DNA of 33,585 bases from Bacteroidota bacterium (GCA_020048915.1 JAIFLU010000153.1:1-33585); one strand, 5' to 3'. Positions 7,024 through 16,761 are shown, numbered from the stretch's first letter. Numbers and translations: made by a program. Notes: generated by a model from the letters alone, not told the origin.

Positions 7024-9000
7024 ATGATAAAGAAAATTTCAATGCTACTGATTTGCGCCGGAATTAGCATTTTCGGAACAGCACCTGTTAAACAGCAACA
7101 ATATGATATTTGCATTTTTGGAGGAACTTCAGCCGGGGTTATTGCTGCTTATTCGGCTATTAAGATGGGAAAGTCGGTCATTCTTATTGTTCCCGATAAT
7201 AACATTGGTGGACTTTCAACAGGCGGGCTGGGGCAAACCGATATCGGCAATAAGAATGCTATCACCGGATTAGCGCGCGATTTTTACCGTCGCCTGGGAT
7301 CATATTACGGCAAACTGGAAGCATGGCAATTTGAACCCAAAGCGGCTTCTCAGATATTTAATGATTATATTAACGAAGCAAAAATTACTATACTAAAAAA
7401 CCATCGGCTGCATACTATTACAAAAGAAGGAACATGGATTAAGTCTATTACGCTTGAAGACACAGAAAACACTGAAAAGATCACATATCAGGTTATCTCT
7501 GCCAAAATGTATATCGATTGCAGCTACGAAGGCGATCTGATGGCACAGGCTAAAGTATCCTATACCCTGGGACGCGAAGCCAACAGCGTATACGGGGAAA
7601 CCTATAATGGAGTGCAGTTGATGAAGGGGCATCAGTTTCCCGATGGCATCGATCCTTACAAAATTAAGGGAGATCCATCCAGTGGGCTTCTTTGGGGTAT
7701 TTCGAATGAAACATTGGCACCACATGGCAGCGGTGATAAAAAAGTACAGGCATACAATTATAGAATCTGCCTTACCAATAATCCAAAAAACCTGATTCCG
7801 ATCACCCGACCGGTTAACTACGATTCGTCCCGGTACGAGCTGCTGCTTCGGCAAATGAAGCAAACCGGCAAAACTACATTGAACGATTATTTTATCTGGA
7901 GCATTATGCCCAACCAGAAAACAGATATTAATAACCGGAATGGATTTTCGACGGATGCGATTGGTATGAACTGGGATTATCCGGAAGCATCTTATGCAGA
8001 ACGCCGGAGGATTATAGATTTCCACACAGATTACACAAAGGGCCTGCTCTATTTTGTTGGCAACGATCCACGGGTTCCCGAAACGCTACGAAAACAAATG
8101 CTGGAATGGGGATACCCAAAAGATGAGTACATCACCACCGAAAATTTTTCGCCTCAGTTATACATTCGGGAAGCCCGACGCATGATTGGAGAATATGTAA
8201 TGACCGAACACAACTGTACCGGTAAAGAAAAGATAACCGATAAAGTGGGTATGGCTGCCTATACCATGTATTCGCACAACATTCAAAGGATAGTGGTAAA
8301 TGGCGAAGTTAAAAACGAAGGTAATGTTGAAATAGGAGGCTTTCCGCCATATCCGGTTTCATATCGGGCTATCATTCCCAAACGAAACGAATGCCAGAAT
8401 CTCCTTGTTCCGGTATGCCTCTCGGCCAGTCATATTGCCTATGGTTCAATTCGTATGGAACCAGTATTTATGGTATTGGCACAATCGTCTGCAGTTGCAG
8501 CAGTTGAAGCCATAAACTCCAAAAAGGCAATCCAGGATATAGATGTTAAAAAAATTCAGGCGAAACTAACTGAAGATCCTTTGCTGGATGGTTCCATTCC
8601 CGACATCATTATTGATGATGCCGATTCGTCCTTTATAAACAAAATGGGGACGTTTGAGAAAAAGAGTTCGTGGATGGGACAGTATGGAGCCTCGTACTTA
8701 GTGTCTGACAAGCCGGATGAGAAAACCCTGGTCACTTTTAATCCTATTATTAAAAAAACTGCGAAGTACGACGTATTTATTTATTGCCTTTCCAATAACA
8801 AAAGTGGGAAAGTAATCATTCAGCTTCAGGGAAAAAAGAATACGTCTACGTTTGAACTTGATCCCGGAAAATTTCATGGAGAATTTGCTCCAATTGGAAC
8901 ATTTTTATTCGAGCCCGGAAAAGCATTAATATCCATTAAATCGGCCGATGAAAATAGCCCTTTAGTGGTAGATGCCATATTACTGAAAGCAACAAAATAA
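7024..9000 (+). CDS. Secreted FAD-dependent oxidoreductase 1 with golvesin/Xly-like C-terminal domain
   Basis: A 658-residue exported flavoenzyme of the FAD_oxidored (PF12831-type) family. A signal peptide covers about residues 1-21. The dinucleotide fold starts at YDICIFGGTSAG (27-38), followed by the second family motif IGGLSTGGLGQTDIG. CSYEGDLMAQA and the late SHIAYGSIRMEP segment are conserved flavin-contact regions of this family. After about residue 525 comes a separate beta-sandwich (IIIDDADSSF...VVDAILL) resembling the golvesin/xanthan-lyase C-terminal domain, thought to bind carbohydrate or the cell surface. It begins a plus-strand block and is 21 bases from a paralogue. The signal peptide and added domain indicate a periplasmic or outer-surface oxidation of a sugar or aglycone (inference). 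No substrate is known. Confidence 0.82.
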   Translation: MIKKISMLLICAGISIFGTAPVKQQQYDICIFGGTSAGVIAAYSAIKMGKSVILIVPDNNIGGLSTGGLGQTDIGNKNAITGLARDFYRRLGSYYGKLEAWQFEPKAASQIFNDYINEAKITILKNHRLHTITKEGTWIKSITLEDTENTEKITYQVISAKMYIDCSYEGDLMAQAKVSYTLGREANSVYGETYNGVQLMKGHQFPDGIDPYKIKGDPSSGLLWGISNETLAPHGSGDKKVQAYNYRICLTNNPKNLIPITRPVNYDSSRYELLLRQMKQTGKTTLNDYFIWSIMPNQKTDINNRNGFSTDAIGMNWDYPEASYAERRRIIDFHTDYTKGLLYFVGNDPRVPETLRKQMLEWGYPKDEYITTENFSPQLYIREARRMIGEYVMTEHNCTGKEKITDKVGMAAYTMYSHNIQRIVVNGEVKNEGNVEIGGFPPYPVSYRAIIPKRNECQNLLVPVCLSASHIAYGSIRMEPVFMVLAQSSAVAAVEAINSKKAIQDIDVKKIQAKLTEDPLLDGSIPDIIIDDADSSFINKMGTFEKKSSWMGQYGASYLVSDKPDEKTLVTFNPIIKKTAKYDVFIYCLSNNKSGKVIIQLQGKKNTSTFELDPGKFHGEFAPIGTFLFEPGKALISIKSADENSPLVVDAILLKATK

Positions 9001-9021
9001 AATCTATAACTCTTCAAACAA

Positions 9022-10875
9022 ATGATTCGAAAAATATTATTTGCAACTTTTCTGATTCTGATTCAGAATACAGCATTCTCTCAATACGATGTTGTAATTG
9101 TGGGAGGTACACCGGGTGGTATTATGACGGCAATATCGGCAGCCCGCCAGGGAAAGAGCTCTGTAATTCTTGAGCGTACGAGTCATATCGGTGGACTGCC
9201 TGCCAATGGTCTTGGCGCTACCGACATTGCTACCAGAGGAGCAACAACAGGTTTATTCCTTGAGTTTATTGAACGTATCCGTAAGCATTACATTCAGGCT
9301 TACGGAGAAAATTCTGAACAGGTGAAAGCATGCAGCGAAGGTTATCATTTTGAACCATCGGTTGCCGAAATGATTTTTGAACAAATGCTGGAGGAACAGA
9401 AAAACAGAATTACGGTGCTTAAAATGCGCCAATTTGATTCCGATCCTGTAAATGTTCAGAAAAGTGATGATCGGATTATTTCCATCAAAATTCTGAACCG
9501 TTCAACTTCCGCGACGGAAATATATCTGGGTAAGGTTTTTATCGATGCAACTTATGAAGGCGATTTAGCAGCAGCTGCAAATGTTCCTTTTTTTACAGGC
9601 AGAGAGGGTAAAGAGCTGTTTGAAGAACCTGGAGCCGGTCGTGTTTATAAATATTGGGGCGGTTCCGAAGGTACCGGTTCAACTTTTCAGGCCGACAATG
9701 CAGTTCAGGCTTATAATTACAGACTTTGTCTGACAAACAATATTGCTAACAGAACAACAATAAACAAACCGGTCAATTTTAACCGGAACGAATATGTATC
9801 GATAATTAACGATGTTTGGACAGGTAATCATACCGGAATAGAAATGAAGAATGTGACACCTTCCATGATAGAAGAAAATAGAAAAAATATAGCAAAAGGT
9901 AATCCCTCAAATATCCCTGGCGACAAATGGGGAATTGCTAAAATTACAAATATGGTTCCGCTACCGAATTCTAAAACCGACGCCAATAATCAACATCAGT
10001 CGTTTCTTTCAACCGATTTACCGGAGGAAAACTGGCCCTGGCCAACATCGGACTGGAAGTGGCGAGATAAATATGCTCAACGGTTGAAGGAATATACCTT
10101 GGGACTAATTTGGTTTTCGCAGAATGATAAAGAACTACCGGAACATTTTCGCAAAGCATGTCAGGAATGGGGCTTTGCTAAAGATGAATATATAGATAAC
10201 AGTAATTTCCCCCGACAAGTTTATATACGTGAGGGAAGACGATTCGATGGAATGTATTTCTTTACTGCCAAAGATGCTATTCCGGTAACCCCCGGTAGTC
10301 GTCCCCCACTGCACAATACGAGTATTACCGCAAGTCATTATGCCCTCGACTCCCATGCTGTTCGTAAACGGGAAGAAGGCCGCGTTCACCTCGATGGCTT
10401 TTTAAGCTATCCTACTGCTGTATATACAGTTCCTTACGGAGTTATAGTTCCAAAATTTGTAGATAATCTCTTGATACCCGTACCTGTATCAGGCAGTCAT
10501 ATTGGGTTTTCAACACTACGAATGGAACCCTGTTGGATGGCACTTGGCCAAGCTGCCGGAATTGCTGCTTCTCTGGCTATTGACGAACAGGTGAAGCTCA
10601 GAAATGTTTCTGCAGGGAAACTTCAAGCCCTTTTACTCGAACAAAAAGCAACACTAATATATTTCAGAGATATTCAGCCCAACGATCCCGATTTTGTTAT
10701 GGCCGAATTTATGGGTTTGAAAGGCTATATCCCTGAATGGAGCGCCAGTTTAGATCAACCGGCAGGTAAATCCACCTTAGATTTTTGGAGTAAGCTTTCG
10801 GGAGAAGCATTAAATTTTGAAGCAGATAAAACTGCTCGCAGAGTGGTTTTAAAGTATATTTATTCAACACTTTAG
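9022..10875 (+). CDS. Secreted FAD-dependent oxidoreductase 2
   Basis: A 617-residue paralogue of the preceding gene with a signal peptide (about 1-20) and the FAD fold at YDVVIVGGTPGG (22-33), then IGGLPANGLGATDIA. The two proteins share many blocks: CLTNN followed by a PVNF/PVNY segment, ATYEGDLAAAA versus CSYEGDLMAQA, YIREGRR versus YIREARR, and SHIGFSTLRMEP versus SHIAYGSIRMEP. Unlike gene 1 it lacks the added C-terminal beta-sandwich and ends after a short 70-residue tail. The 21-base gap implies one transcript with gene 1. The divergence between the two argues for different substrates or successive oxidations rather than redundancy (inference). The cofactor assignment is firm; the reaction is not known. 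Confidence 0.82.
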   Translation: MIRKILFATFLILIQNTAFSQYDVVIVGGTPGGIMTAISAARQGKSSVILERTSHIGGLPANGLGATDIATRGATTGLFLEFIERIRKHYIQAYGENSEQVKACSEGYHFEPSVAEMIFEQMLEEQKNRITVLKMRQFDSDPVNVQKSDDRIISIKILNRSTSATEIYLGKVFIDATYEGDLAAAANVPFFTGREGKELFEEPGAGRVYKYWGGSEGTGSTFQADNAVQAYNYRLCLTNNIANRTTINKPVNFNRNEYVSIINDVWTGNHTGIEMKNVTPSMIEENRKNIAKGNPSNIPGDKWGIAKITNMVPLPNSKTDANNQHQSFLSTDLPEENWPWPTSDWKWRDKYAQRLKEYTLGLIWFSQNDKELPEHFRKACQEWGFAKDEYIDNSNFPRQVYIREGRRFDGMYFFTAKDAIPVTPGSRPPLHNTSITASHYALDSHAVRKREEGRVHLDGFLSYPTAVYTVPYGVIVPKFVDNLLIPVPVSGSHIGFSTLRMEPCWMALGQAAGIAASLAIDEQVKLRNVSAGKLQALLLEQKATLIYFRDIQPNDPDFVMAEFMGLKGYIPEWSASLDQPAGKSTLDFWSKLSGEALNFEADKTARRVVLKYIYSTL

Positions 10876-11215
10876 ATTTCTTACAAACCATCTGCGCTTT
10901 ATAAATAATATGACTATCGGGTTTTATTAAAAAACTTGGAAAAATTCTGGTTTTATTTTTTCCTGAAAGCTTCAAAGCGCCTACGAAACGGAGGGCTTAG
11001 GGGGTTGCTTATTCGTGTAAAAATCCCCAACTTCAAATAGTATTCGAATACAACGATCCTGAAAATCCAAGGTCATTGTATTCCTTTTTTGGCCTGAAAA
11101 TGAACCAATTTAGTGGAATGTATCAAACAAAAGAGTTCTTAGTGAGAAAAAAATGAGCATCAATAAATCAATCTTTACCCTATTTCCCTTATATTTCAAA
11201 ATCTAAAAAAACCTA
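10876..11215. other. Intergenic region (340 bp) with a start-less open frame
   Basis: No intact gene is seen. On the plus strand an open frame without an early start ends at 11156; its last part reads NDPENPRSLYSFFGLK then MNQFSGMYQTKEFLVRKK. It looks more like protein than its surroundings and could be the tail of a decayed gene, but I cannot name a parent family. A run of A/T-rich sequence precedes the next ATG at 11216. No strong terminator was found after the upstream gene. Confidence 0.35.
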
Positions 11216-13084
11216 ATGAATAAAATATTTCTTCTGATTTTGTTAATATCGCTCTGTTCTAGTAATATTGCTCAAAATAAAGTGATACTCATCGAATCCG
11301 AAAATTTTCAAAAGAAAGGGGGGTGGGTAATCGATCAGCAGTTTATGGATCAGATGGGTTCGCCTTTTCTGATGGCGCATGGATTGGGAAAACCTGTTGA
11401 AGATGCATCCACCACTTTATCATTTCCTGCTAAAGGAACATATAGTGTATTTGTTCGCACCCACAATTGGGCTGGATATTGGACTGATAAAGATGCACCT
11501 GGAAAATTTCAGGTATTGGTTAACGGTAAAGCCTTACCATCTGAATTCGGAACCCAGGATAGGGAGTGGAACTGGCAATACGGAGGAACAATCCCGGTTA
11601 ATAAAGGTAATAACACCCTCACTTTGCATGATCTTACCGGTTTCAACGGGCGATGCGATGCAATAGTCTTTTCAGCCGATCCTTATTTCAAACCATCCAA
11701 TAATGTGATCGAATTAGCGGCTTTTCGCAAAAAAGTATTGAAATTGCCGCAAACACCCATAGAAGCAGGTAAGTTTGACCTGGTAGTGGTTGGCGGCGGA
11801 ATGGCAGGTACCTGTGCTGCACTTTCGGCGGCAAGATTAGGATTAAAAGTTGCATTGATTCAAGACAGGCCGGTACTGGGGGGCAACAACAGTTCGGAAG
11901 TTAGGGTTCACCTGGGAGGAAGAATTAATCTGCAACCATATCCTGCTTTAGGTAACCTGGTAAACGAAATTGGTCCGACTAAAGGTGGAAATGCTCAACC
12001 AGCTTCCTATTACGAAGATCAGAAAAAATATATTGCTGTTGAAGCAGAAAAGAACATCTCCCTATTTTTAAATTACAGGGCAAATGCCATTACCAAAAAC
12101 GGAAACAGCATTATTTCGGTTATAGCTATCAATACCGAAAATGCAAAAGTACTTTCGTTTTCGGCACCTTTGTTTGCCGATTGCACGGGTGATGGAACCA
12201 TTGGTGCCCTTGCAGGTGCCGATTTTATGATGGGTCGCGAAAGCCGTAACGAATTTAATGAACCTACTGCTCCCGAAAGGAAAGATAGTATGACTATGGG
12301 ATCATCTGTGCAGTGGTATTCGGAAGAAACTTCTCAACCTTCGTCGTTCCCCAAAATTACCTGGGCACTTCCTTTCACTGAGAATAGTGCTCAAAAGGTA
12401 AAATTGGGCGAATGGACCTGGGAAACAGGCATGCAGTACAATCAGATTAAAGATTTTGAGCGTATCCGCGATTATGGGTTAATGGTAGTATTCTCAAACT
12501 GGTCGTTCCTGAAAAATCGTTCATCCATTAAGGATACATATAAAAACAGCGAGTTGAAATGGGTAGCATATATAGCAGGTAAACGCGAATCGCGTCGTTT
12601 AACCGGCGATTTTATTCTCAGGGAACAGGATTTAACAGACAAAACGATATATCCTGATGGCACTGCATCAACATCCTGGACCATCGACCTGCATTACCCC
12701 GATCCTGAAAATACCAAACATTTCCCCGAAAACGAATTTCTATCTATTGCCAAACATAAACCAATTTATCCCTATCCTATACCTTACCGTTGTTTTTACT
12801 CGAGAAACATTCCCAATCTTTTTATGGCTGGGCGCAACATTAGTGTTACACATGTTGCCCTGGGAACAGTAAGGGTAATGCGTACTACAGGTATGATGGG
12901 CGAAGTGGTTGGAATGGCTGCTTCTGTTTGTATGAAACATCAGATTCTTCCCCGCGATCTTTATAATCAATACCTTCCGGAACTCAAAGAACTGATGAAC
13001 AAAGGCGTTGGAAAATCCGATTTACCTGCTGCCCAGGATTATAATCTTGGTGGTACGCTTTTAAATAACTCAAAAGGGGAGTAA
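11216..13084 (+). CDS. Secreted FAD-dependent oxidoreductase 3 with N-terminal carbohydrate-binding-like domain
   Basis: A 622-residue exported flavoenzyme with a different layout from its two neighbours. A signal peptide (1-20) is followed by a beta-sandwich domain at about 22-153 (starting VILIESENF, with THNWAGYW and GGTIPVNKGNNTLTLHD), similar in style to CBM35/golvesin-like ligand-binding domains. The FAD fold follows at FDLVVVGGGMAG (187-198), then VLGGNNSSEVRVHLGG. ADCTGDGTIGALAGADFMMG and MAGRNISVTHVALGTVRVMRTTGMMGEVVGMAA are the conserved FAD-contact blocks of this PF12831 branch. It probably docks on a glycan and oxidises a sugar or linked group outside the cytoplasm (inference). 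It shares strand and neighbourhood with the glycoside hydrolases downstream. The 340-base upstream gap suggests its own promoter. Confidence 0.82.
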   Translation: MNKIFLLILLISLCSSNIAQNKVILIESENFQKKGGWVIDQQFMDQMGSPFLMAHGLGKPVEDASTTLSFPAKGTYSVFVRTHNWAGYWTDKDAPGKFQVLVNGKALPSEFGTQDREWNWQYGGTIPVNKGNNTLTLHDLTGFNGRCDAIVFSADPYFKPSNNVIELAAFRKKVLKLPQTPIEAGKFDLVVVGGGMAGTCAALSAARLGLKVALIQDRPVLGGNNSSEVRVHLGGRINLQPYPALGNLVNEIGPTKGGNAQPASYYEDQKKYIAVEAEKNISLFLNYRANAITKNGNSIISVIAINTENAKVLSFSAPLFADCTGDGTIGALAGADFMMGRESRNEFNEPTAPERKDSMTMGSSVQWYSEETSQPSSFPKITWALPFTENSAQKVKLGEWTWETGMQYNQIKDFERIRDYGLMVVFSNWSFLKNRSSIKDTYKNSELKWVAYIAGKRESRRLTGDFILREQDLTDKTIYPDGTASTSWTIDLHYPDPENTKHFPENEFLSIAKHKPIYPYPIPYRCFYSRNIPNLFMAGRNISVTHVALGTVRVMRTTGMMGEVVGMAASVCMKHQILPRDLYNQYLPELKELMNKGVGKSDLPAAQDYNLGGTLLNNSKGE

Positions 13085-13321
13085 CTTATAATTTAAAAAA
13101 TAAAGCATTTTACAACCTACAAACGTACTTTGTAGCTGCCTACCTATTTGGCTTATTTTAGGGAAAATCCCATACATGCTCAGAATATGACATAAATTAT
13201 TAACTTGAGGTCGTTAATAGGCAGAGCGACAGAATTATTAATTGTTCTAAACTAGAAGATACTTTGGCAATCTGATAATCAATCTGTTTATTCTACATTT
13301 TACATTAATGAGCTTGAAAAA

Positions 13322-14707
13322 ATGAAACTCACTGTCCGATTTTTGAATATTGCCTGCGCGGCTTTTTTTAGCATTAATGCTATCCTTTTTGTGCTCATCT
13401 CTTATAAGCTTATTCAATTTAATCCGCAGCTTTTTACTTTTTTTCGTGTTTTTACTGTTTTACTATTCATATTATTGGCATTTCAGCGTAAATCGTTAAC
13501 CGTTTGGATATTGATCAGCATGTTAGCGGGTGCCGAATTTGGATATGATTTTCCGCAAATTGCCAAAAATATCCAGTTCTTAAGCGAAATTTTCCTTCGA
13601 TTAATTAAAACCATTATTGCACCTTTAATTTTTGCCACTTTAGTGAATGGAATTGCCGGACATAATGATTTAAAGCTAGTTGGGCGACTGGGTTGGAAAT
13701 CGATCCTTTATTTCGAAATTGTCTCTACCATTGCTTTGGTTATCGGGCTTATAGCCATTAATATCAGCAAAGCGGGTGTGGGGATGACGTTGCCGGTTGC
13801 AGCAAATGCACCGGTTTTAACCTCCAAAGTACATACATGGTCCGAGTTCCTGACAAATATGGTTCCTGAGAATATTGCAAAAGCCATATTTGATGGCAAC
13901 ATTCTTCAAGTTGTTGTTTTCAGTATTCTCTTTGCAATTGCAATTGCCAAATTGAATGAACGGCATCGCTACATTATGCTTCGCTTTACTGAAGGCTTAG
14001 CCGAAACAATGTTTAAATTCACAAATATCATCATGTATTTTGCGCCAGTAGCTGTTTTTGCAGCCATAGCCTATACGATAGGACATATGGGACTGGACGT
14101 ATTTGCAGGGCTATTTAAATTGCTGGCTACGTTATATGTTGCACTAATCGTTTTTCTGTTAACCGTAATTCTTCCTCTCCTTTTAATCCTGAAAATACCT
14201 GTTAAGAAATTTATACTTGCTTTAAGCGAACCTGCCTCCATTGCATTTGCTACCGCAAATTCCGAATCGGCCCTGCCAGCTGCGCTCGAATCGATGGAAC
14301 GATTTGGGGTTCCCCGTAAAATTGTCGCTTTTGTTATTCCTACCGGGTATAGCTTCAACCTGGATGGAACCACTTTGTACTTGTCGCTGTCATGTGTTTT
14401 TGTAGCTCAGGTGGCTGGGGTGGATATGCCCCTGTCGCAGCAAATTGCCATGTGCCTGGTTTTAATGCTTACCAGTAAAGGTGTTGCAGGTGTTTCGCGT
14501 GCTTCGCTGGTAGTTTTATTGGGAACACTCACAAGTTTTGGTCTTCCGCTAACACCCGTGTTTCTGATTCTTGGAATTGATGTATTGATGGATATGGCCC
14601 GCACCACCGTTAATGTTATTGGCAATTGCACCGCAACCGTGGTAATGGCCAAGTGGGAGAAATCGTTTGATAATCAAAAAGCAGAGGCTTTTTCCAATCG
14701 TATTTAA
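13322..14707 (+). CDS. Dicarboxylate/acidic amino acid:cation symporter (DAACS family)
   Basis: A 461-residue inner-membrane transporter of the GltP/DctA family. After two N-terminal hydrophobic segments (about 1-60), which are extra compared with short family members, the core is typical. It has SIAFATANSESALP for hairpin 1, IPTGYSFNLDGTTLYLS for TM7, SKGVAGVSRASLVVLLGTL for hairpin 2 and DMARTTVNVIGN for TM8. The TM8 residues Asp424 and Arg427 match the amino-acid-binding Asp394 and Arg397 of archaeal GltPh. Asn435 replaces the cation-site Asp405, as in DctA-type dicarboxylate carriers. The hairpin-1 motif SESALP is also DctA-like. Substrate prediction is therefore mixed: aspartate/glutamate or C4-dicarboxylates. 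It sits among secreted FAD enzymes and hydrolases, so it may import an acidic breakdown product (inference). Confidence 0.88.
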   Translation: MKLTVRFLNIACAAFFSINAILFVLISYKLIQFNPQLFTFFRVFTVLLFILLAFQRKSLTVWILISMLAGAEFGYDFPQIAKNIQFLSEIFLRLIKTIIAPLIFATLVNGIAGHNDLKLVGRLGWKSILYFEIVSTIALVIGLIAINISKAGVGMTLPVAANAPVLTSKVHTWSEFLTNMVPENIAKAIFDGNILQVVVFSILFAIAIAKLNERHRYIMLRFTEGLAETMFKFTNIIMYFAPVAVFAAIAYTIGHMGLDVFAGLFKLLATLYVALIVFLLTVILPLLLILKIPVKKFILALSEPASIAFATANSESALPAALESMERFGVPRKIVAFVIPTGYSFNLDGTTLYLSLSCVFVAQVAGVDMPLSQQIAMCLVLMLTSKGVAGVSRASLVVLLGTLTSFGLPLTPVFLILGIDVLMDMARTTVNVIGNCTATVVMAKWEKSFDNQKAEAFSNRI

Positions 14708-14735
14708 CTATCATTCGGAACGTCATTAAGTACTT

Positions 14736-14751
14736 AGCTAAAATTTTAGCT
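14736..14751. repeat. 16-base perfect palindrome
   Basis: agctaaaa and ttttagct form a perfect 16-base palindrome 29 bases after the symporter stop, followed by tttc. It may be an operator-like site for the next gene or the remains of a terminator without a proper T-tract. Confidence 0.35.
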
Positions 14752-14778
14752 TTCATCCGGTTCAATGCATAAAATAAG

Positions 14779-14786
14779 TATATTTA
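14779..14786 (+). promoter_or_regulatory. Possible -7 box for the GH50-like gene
   Basis: TATATTTA at this position differs from the Bacteroidota -7 consensus TAnnTTTG only in the last base and lies 38 bases ahead of the ATG at 14824. I see no matching -33 TTTG, so the call is weak. Confidence 0.3.
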
Positions 14787-14823
14787 CAAGGACACTACTA
14801 TCTAATCACTACAACTCAACCTA

Positions 14824-16761
14824 ATGAAAACATCGTCAAGACTGCTTATCACTTTCCTCTTATTTCTGTGTTTTGCATTTATCAATCCTATGCAGGCTCA
14901 AAAATCCATAAAAATTCAATTCGACAGCAATAAAGAGGTGTCGGGTCAAAAAATCGCTATTCGCGATATTACTCCTGGACTTCCCACCAATTGGGAGGAA
15001 TATAATTTTGTGGTACTTGAATTTAAATCGACCACTTCGCAGCGTTTTCAGGTGGGATTCACAACATTGGCAGGGTACAACGAACTTCGGGTAATGAGCT
15101 ATGCCGCTAATGGCTGGATAAAACTAGCCATACCGCTAAGATTCTACAGGGCTTTACCGAATGCGGCCATGGATTTGGCGGCAACGTTTAATCAACCCCG
15201 ATACACAGGTTGGATAAACCTCGGAGGAAAACGCGGACCGCTTACCGGGGTCGATTCGATTGGAATTCGCATGTGGGCTCCTATCAACAATCCAACCATT
15301 GAACTAAAATCGATTGCACTCTCGGTAGACGATCCGGGCGATTTGTATATGGAGACAACCCCATTGGTAGATGAATTTGGACAATGGAACCTGGGAGATT
15401 ACGAAGGAAAAGCAAAATCGTTAGAACAACTGAAAAAAGAATGGGCTGCCGAAGAGGCTGAACCCGTTTCGACAAAAATATATAACTACTCTAAATATGG
15501 TGGCTACCTGAATGCTAAAGAAAAGGGAACCGGTTTTTTCAGAACCGAAAAAAAAGAGGGCCGCTGGTGGTTCGTCGATCCCGACGGATACTTGTTTCTT
15601 TCGCTAGGAGTAGATTGCGTAAACCCTGGTGGTGGTGGTAATGCCTTAAATATTGATAAACGCAGAAACTTATACAAAGAGTTACCCCCTGAAGGGATCG
15701 GAACAAATCCTAACCGCCCAAATTCGGCATCGTTTGGGGTCTGGAATTTATACCGCCGTTATGGCAACGATTATCCAATAAAATCAAAAGAAATGGTTTT
15801 TAAACGAATGGATAAGTGGGGACTGAATACGATTGCCAACTGGTCGAGCAGCGAGGTGACCAATTTAAACCAAAAGCCTTTTATGATGCAGTTGCGCGGC
15901 TTGGGGATCGAAAGCGGATTAATGGGACTTCCTGATGTATACGCTCCGGATTTTTCAACTAAAATAGATGCCGCCTGCAAAGCTTTTGTTGAACCTTACA
16001 AGGATAATCCATGGGTGATCGGCTATTTTACAGGAAACGAACCATCCTGGCTGGAACAGGAGGTACGCTTATGCGATCTGATACTTGCCGAGAAAGGAGA
16101 CAAACCAATTAAAACTGCACTTCAGAAATACATGGCCGGAGGAGATACCCCCGAACGTCGTAAGCAGTTTATTTTTGCCACATTCCGCACTTTTCTGGAA
16201 ACGGTAAACAAGGCCGTTAAAAAATTCGATCCGAACCACCTAAACCTGGGTATGCGCTTTGGACATGTTCCCGGTAAGGAAATTCTGGATATTTGCAAAG
16301 GAGTGTTCGATGTATTTAGTTTCAATTGCTATGATTTATATCCAAAAACCGATTTTATGGATAAAATTATGGAAGGAACAGATTTACCTATGATAATTGG
16401 AGAATACCATTTTGGCACAGTCGACCGGGGAATGGCACAATCGCTTTGGCAGGTAAACTCACAACAGGAACGTGGAATAGCCTACCGTTACTATACCGAA
16501 CGGGCTTTTGCACATCCAGGATTAATTGGTGTTGCATATTTTCAGTGGGCCGACCAGGATTTTACGGGGCGTAACGATGGCGAAAATTACAATTGCGGTT
16601 TTGTAGATGTCACCGACCGACCTTATAAATATCAGGTAGAGGCAACGATGGAAACTGCAAAAAAGCTTTTTGATATCCACACCAATAAAATTAAGCCATT
16701 TGACCAGGCTCCTATTAAACCGCGTGGACATGGGACAATACCCGATATTTGGAATAAATAA
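14824..16761 (+). CDS. GH50-like glycoside hydrolase (agarase family relative)
   Basis: A 645-residue exported hydrolase. A signal peptide (about 1-25, ending MQAQ) is followed by a beta-sandwich of CBM style (about 27-170, IKIQFDSNKE... to IALSVDD). The catalytic (beta/alpha)8 barrel runs from about 220 to 630 and opens with GRWWFVDPDGYLFLSLGVD, the signature start of GH50 beta-agarases and relatives. The proposed acid/base is Glu406 in GYFTGNEPSW and the nucleophile Glu527 in IIGEYHFG; both are carboxylates in the positions expected for clan GH-A. The late FQWADQDFTGRNDGENYNCG block is also GH50-like. True agarase activity is not implied, since related sequences may act on other galactans or unknown glycans. 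Its neighbours are a symporter and a second GH-A hydrolase. No SusCD genes lie in the window. Confidence 0.8.
   Translation: MKTSSRLLITFLLFLCFAFINPMQAQKSIKIQFDSNKEVSGQKIAIRDITPGLPTNWEEYNFVVLEFKSTTSQRFQVGFTTLAGYNELRVMSYAANGWIKLAIPLRFYRALPNAAMDLAATFNQPRYTGWINLGGKRGPLTGVDSIGIRMWAPINNPTIELKSIALSVDDPGDLYMETTPLVDEFGQWNLGDYEGKAKSLEQLKKEWAAEEAEPVSTKIYNYSKYGGYLNAKEKGTGFFRTEKKEGRWWFVDPDGYLFLSLGVDCVNPGGGGNALNIDKRRNLYKELPPEGIGTNPNRPNSASFGVWNLYRRYGNDYPIKSKEMVFKRMDKWGLNTIANWSSSEVTNLNQKPFMMQLRGLGIESGLMGLPDVYAPDFSTKIDAACKAFVEPYKDNPWVIGYFTGNEPSWLEQEVRLCDLILAEKGDKPIKTALQKYMAGGDTPERRKQFIFATFRTFLETVNKAVKKFDPNHLNLGMRFGHVPGKEILDICKGVFDVFSFNCYDLYPKTDFMDKIMEGTDLPMIIGEYHFGTVDRGMAQSLWQVNSQQERGIAYRYYTERAFAHPGLIGVAYFQWADQDFTGRNDGENYNCGFVDVTDRPYKYQVEATMETAKKLFDIHTNKIKPFDQAPIKPRGHGTIPDIWNK

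Noticed and set aside
7393-8025. 210-codon antisense frame inside flavoenzyme 1
   Set aside because: Rich in Cys, Ile and His in an irregular pattern without domains; antisense to a conserved gene.
13117-13135. Hairpin ctacaaa-cgtac-tttgtag after flavoenzyme 3
   Set aside because: Only a 7-bp stem with no T-tract; not convincing as a terminator.
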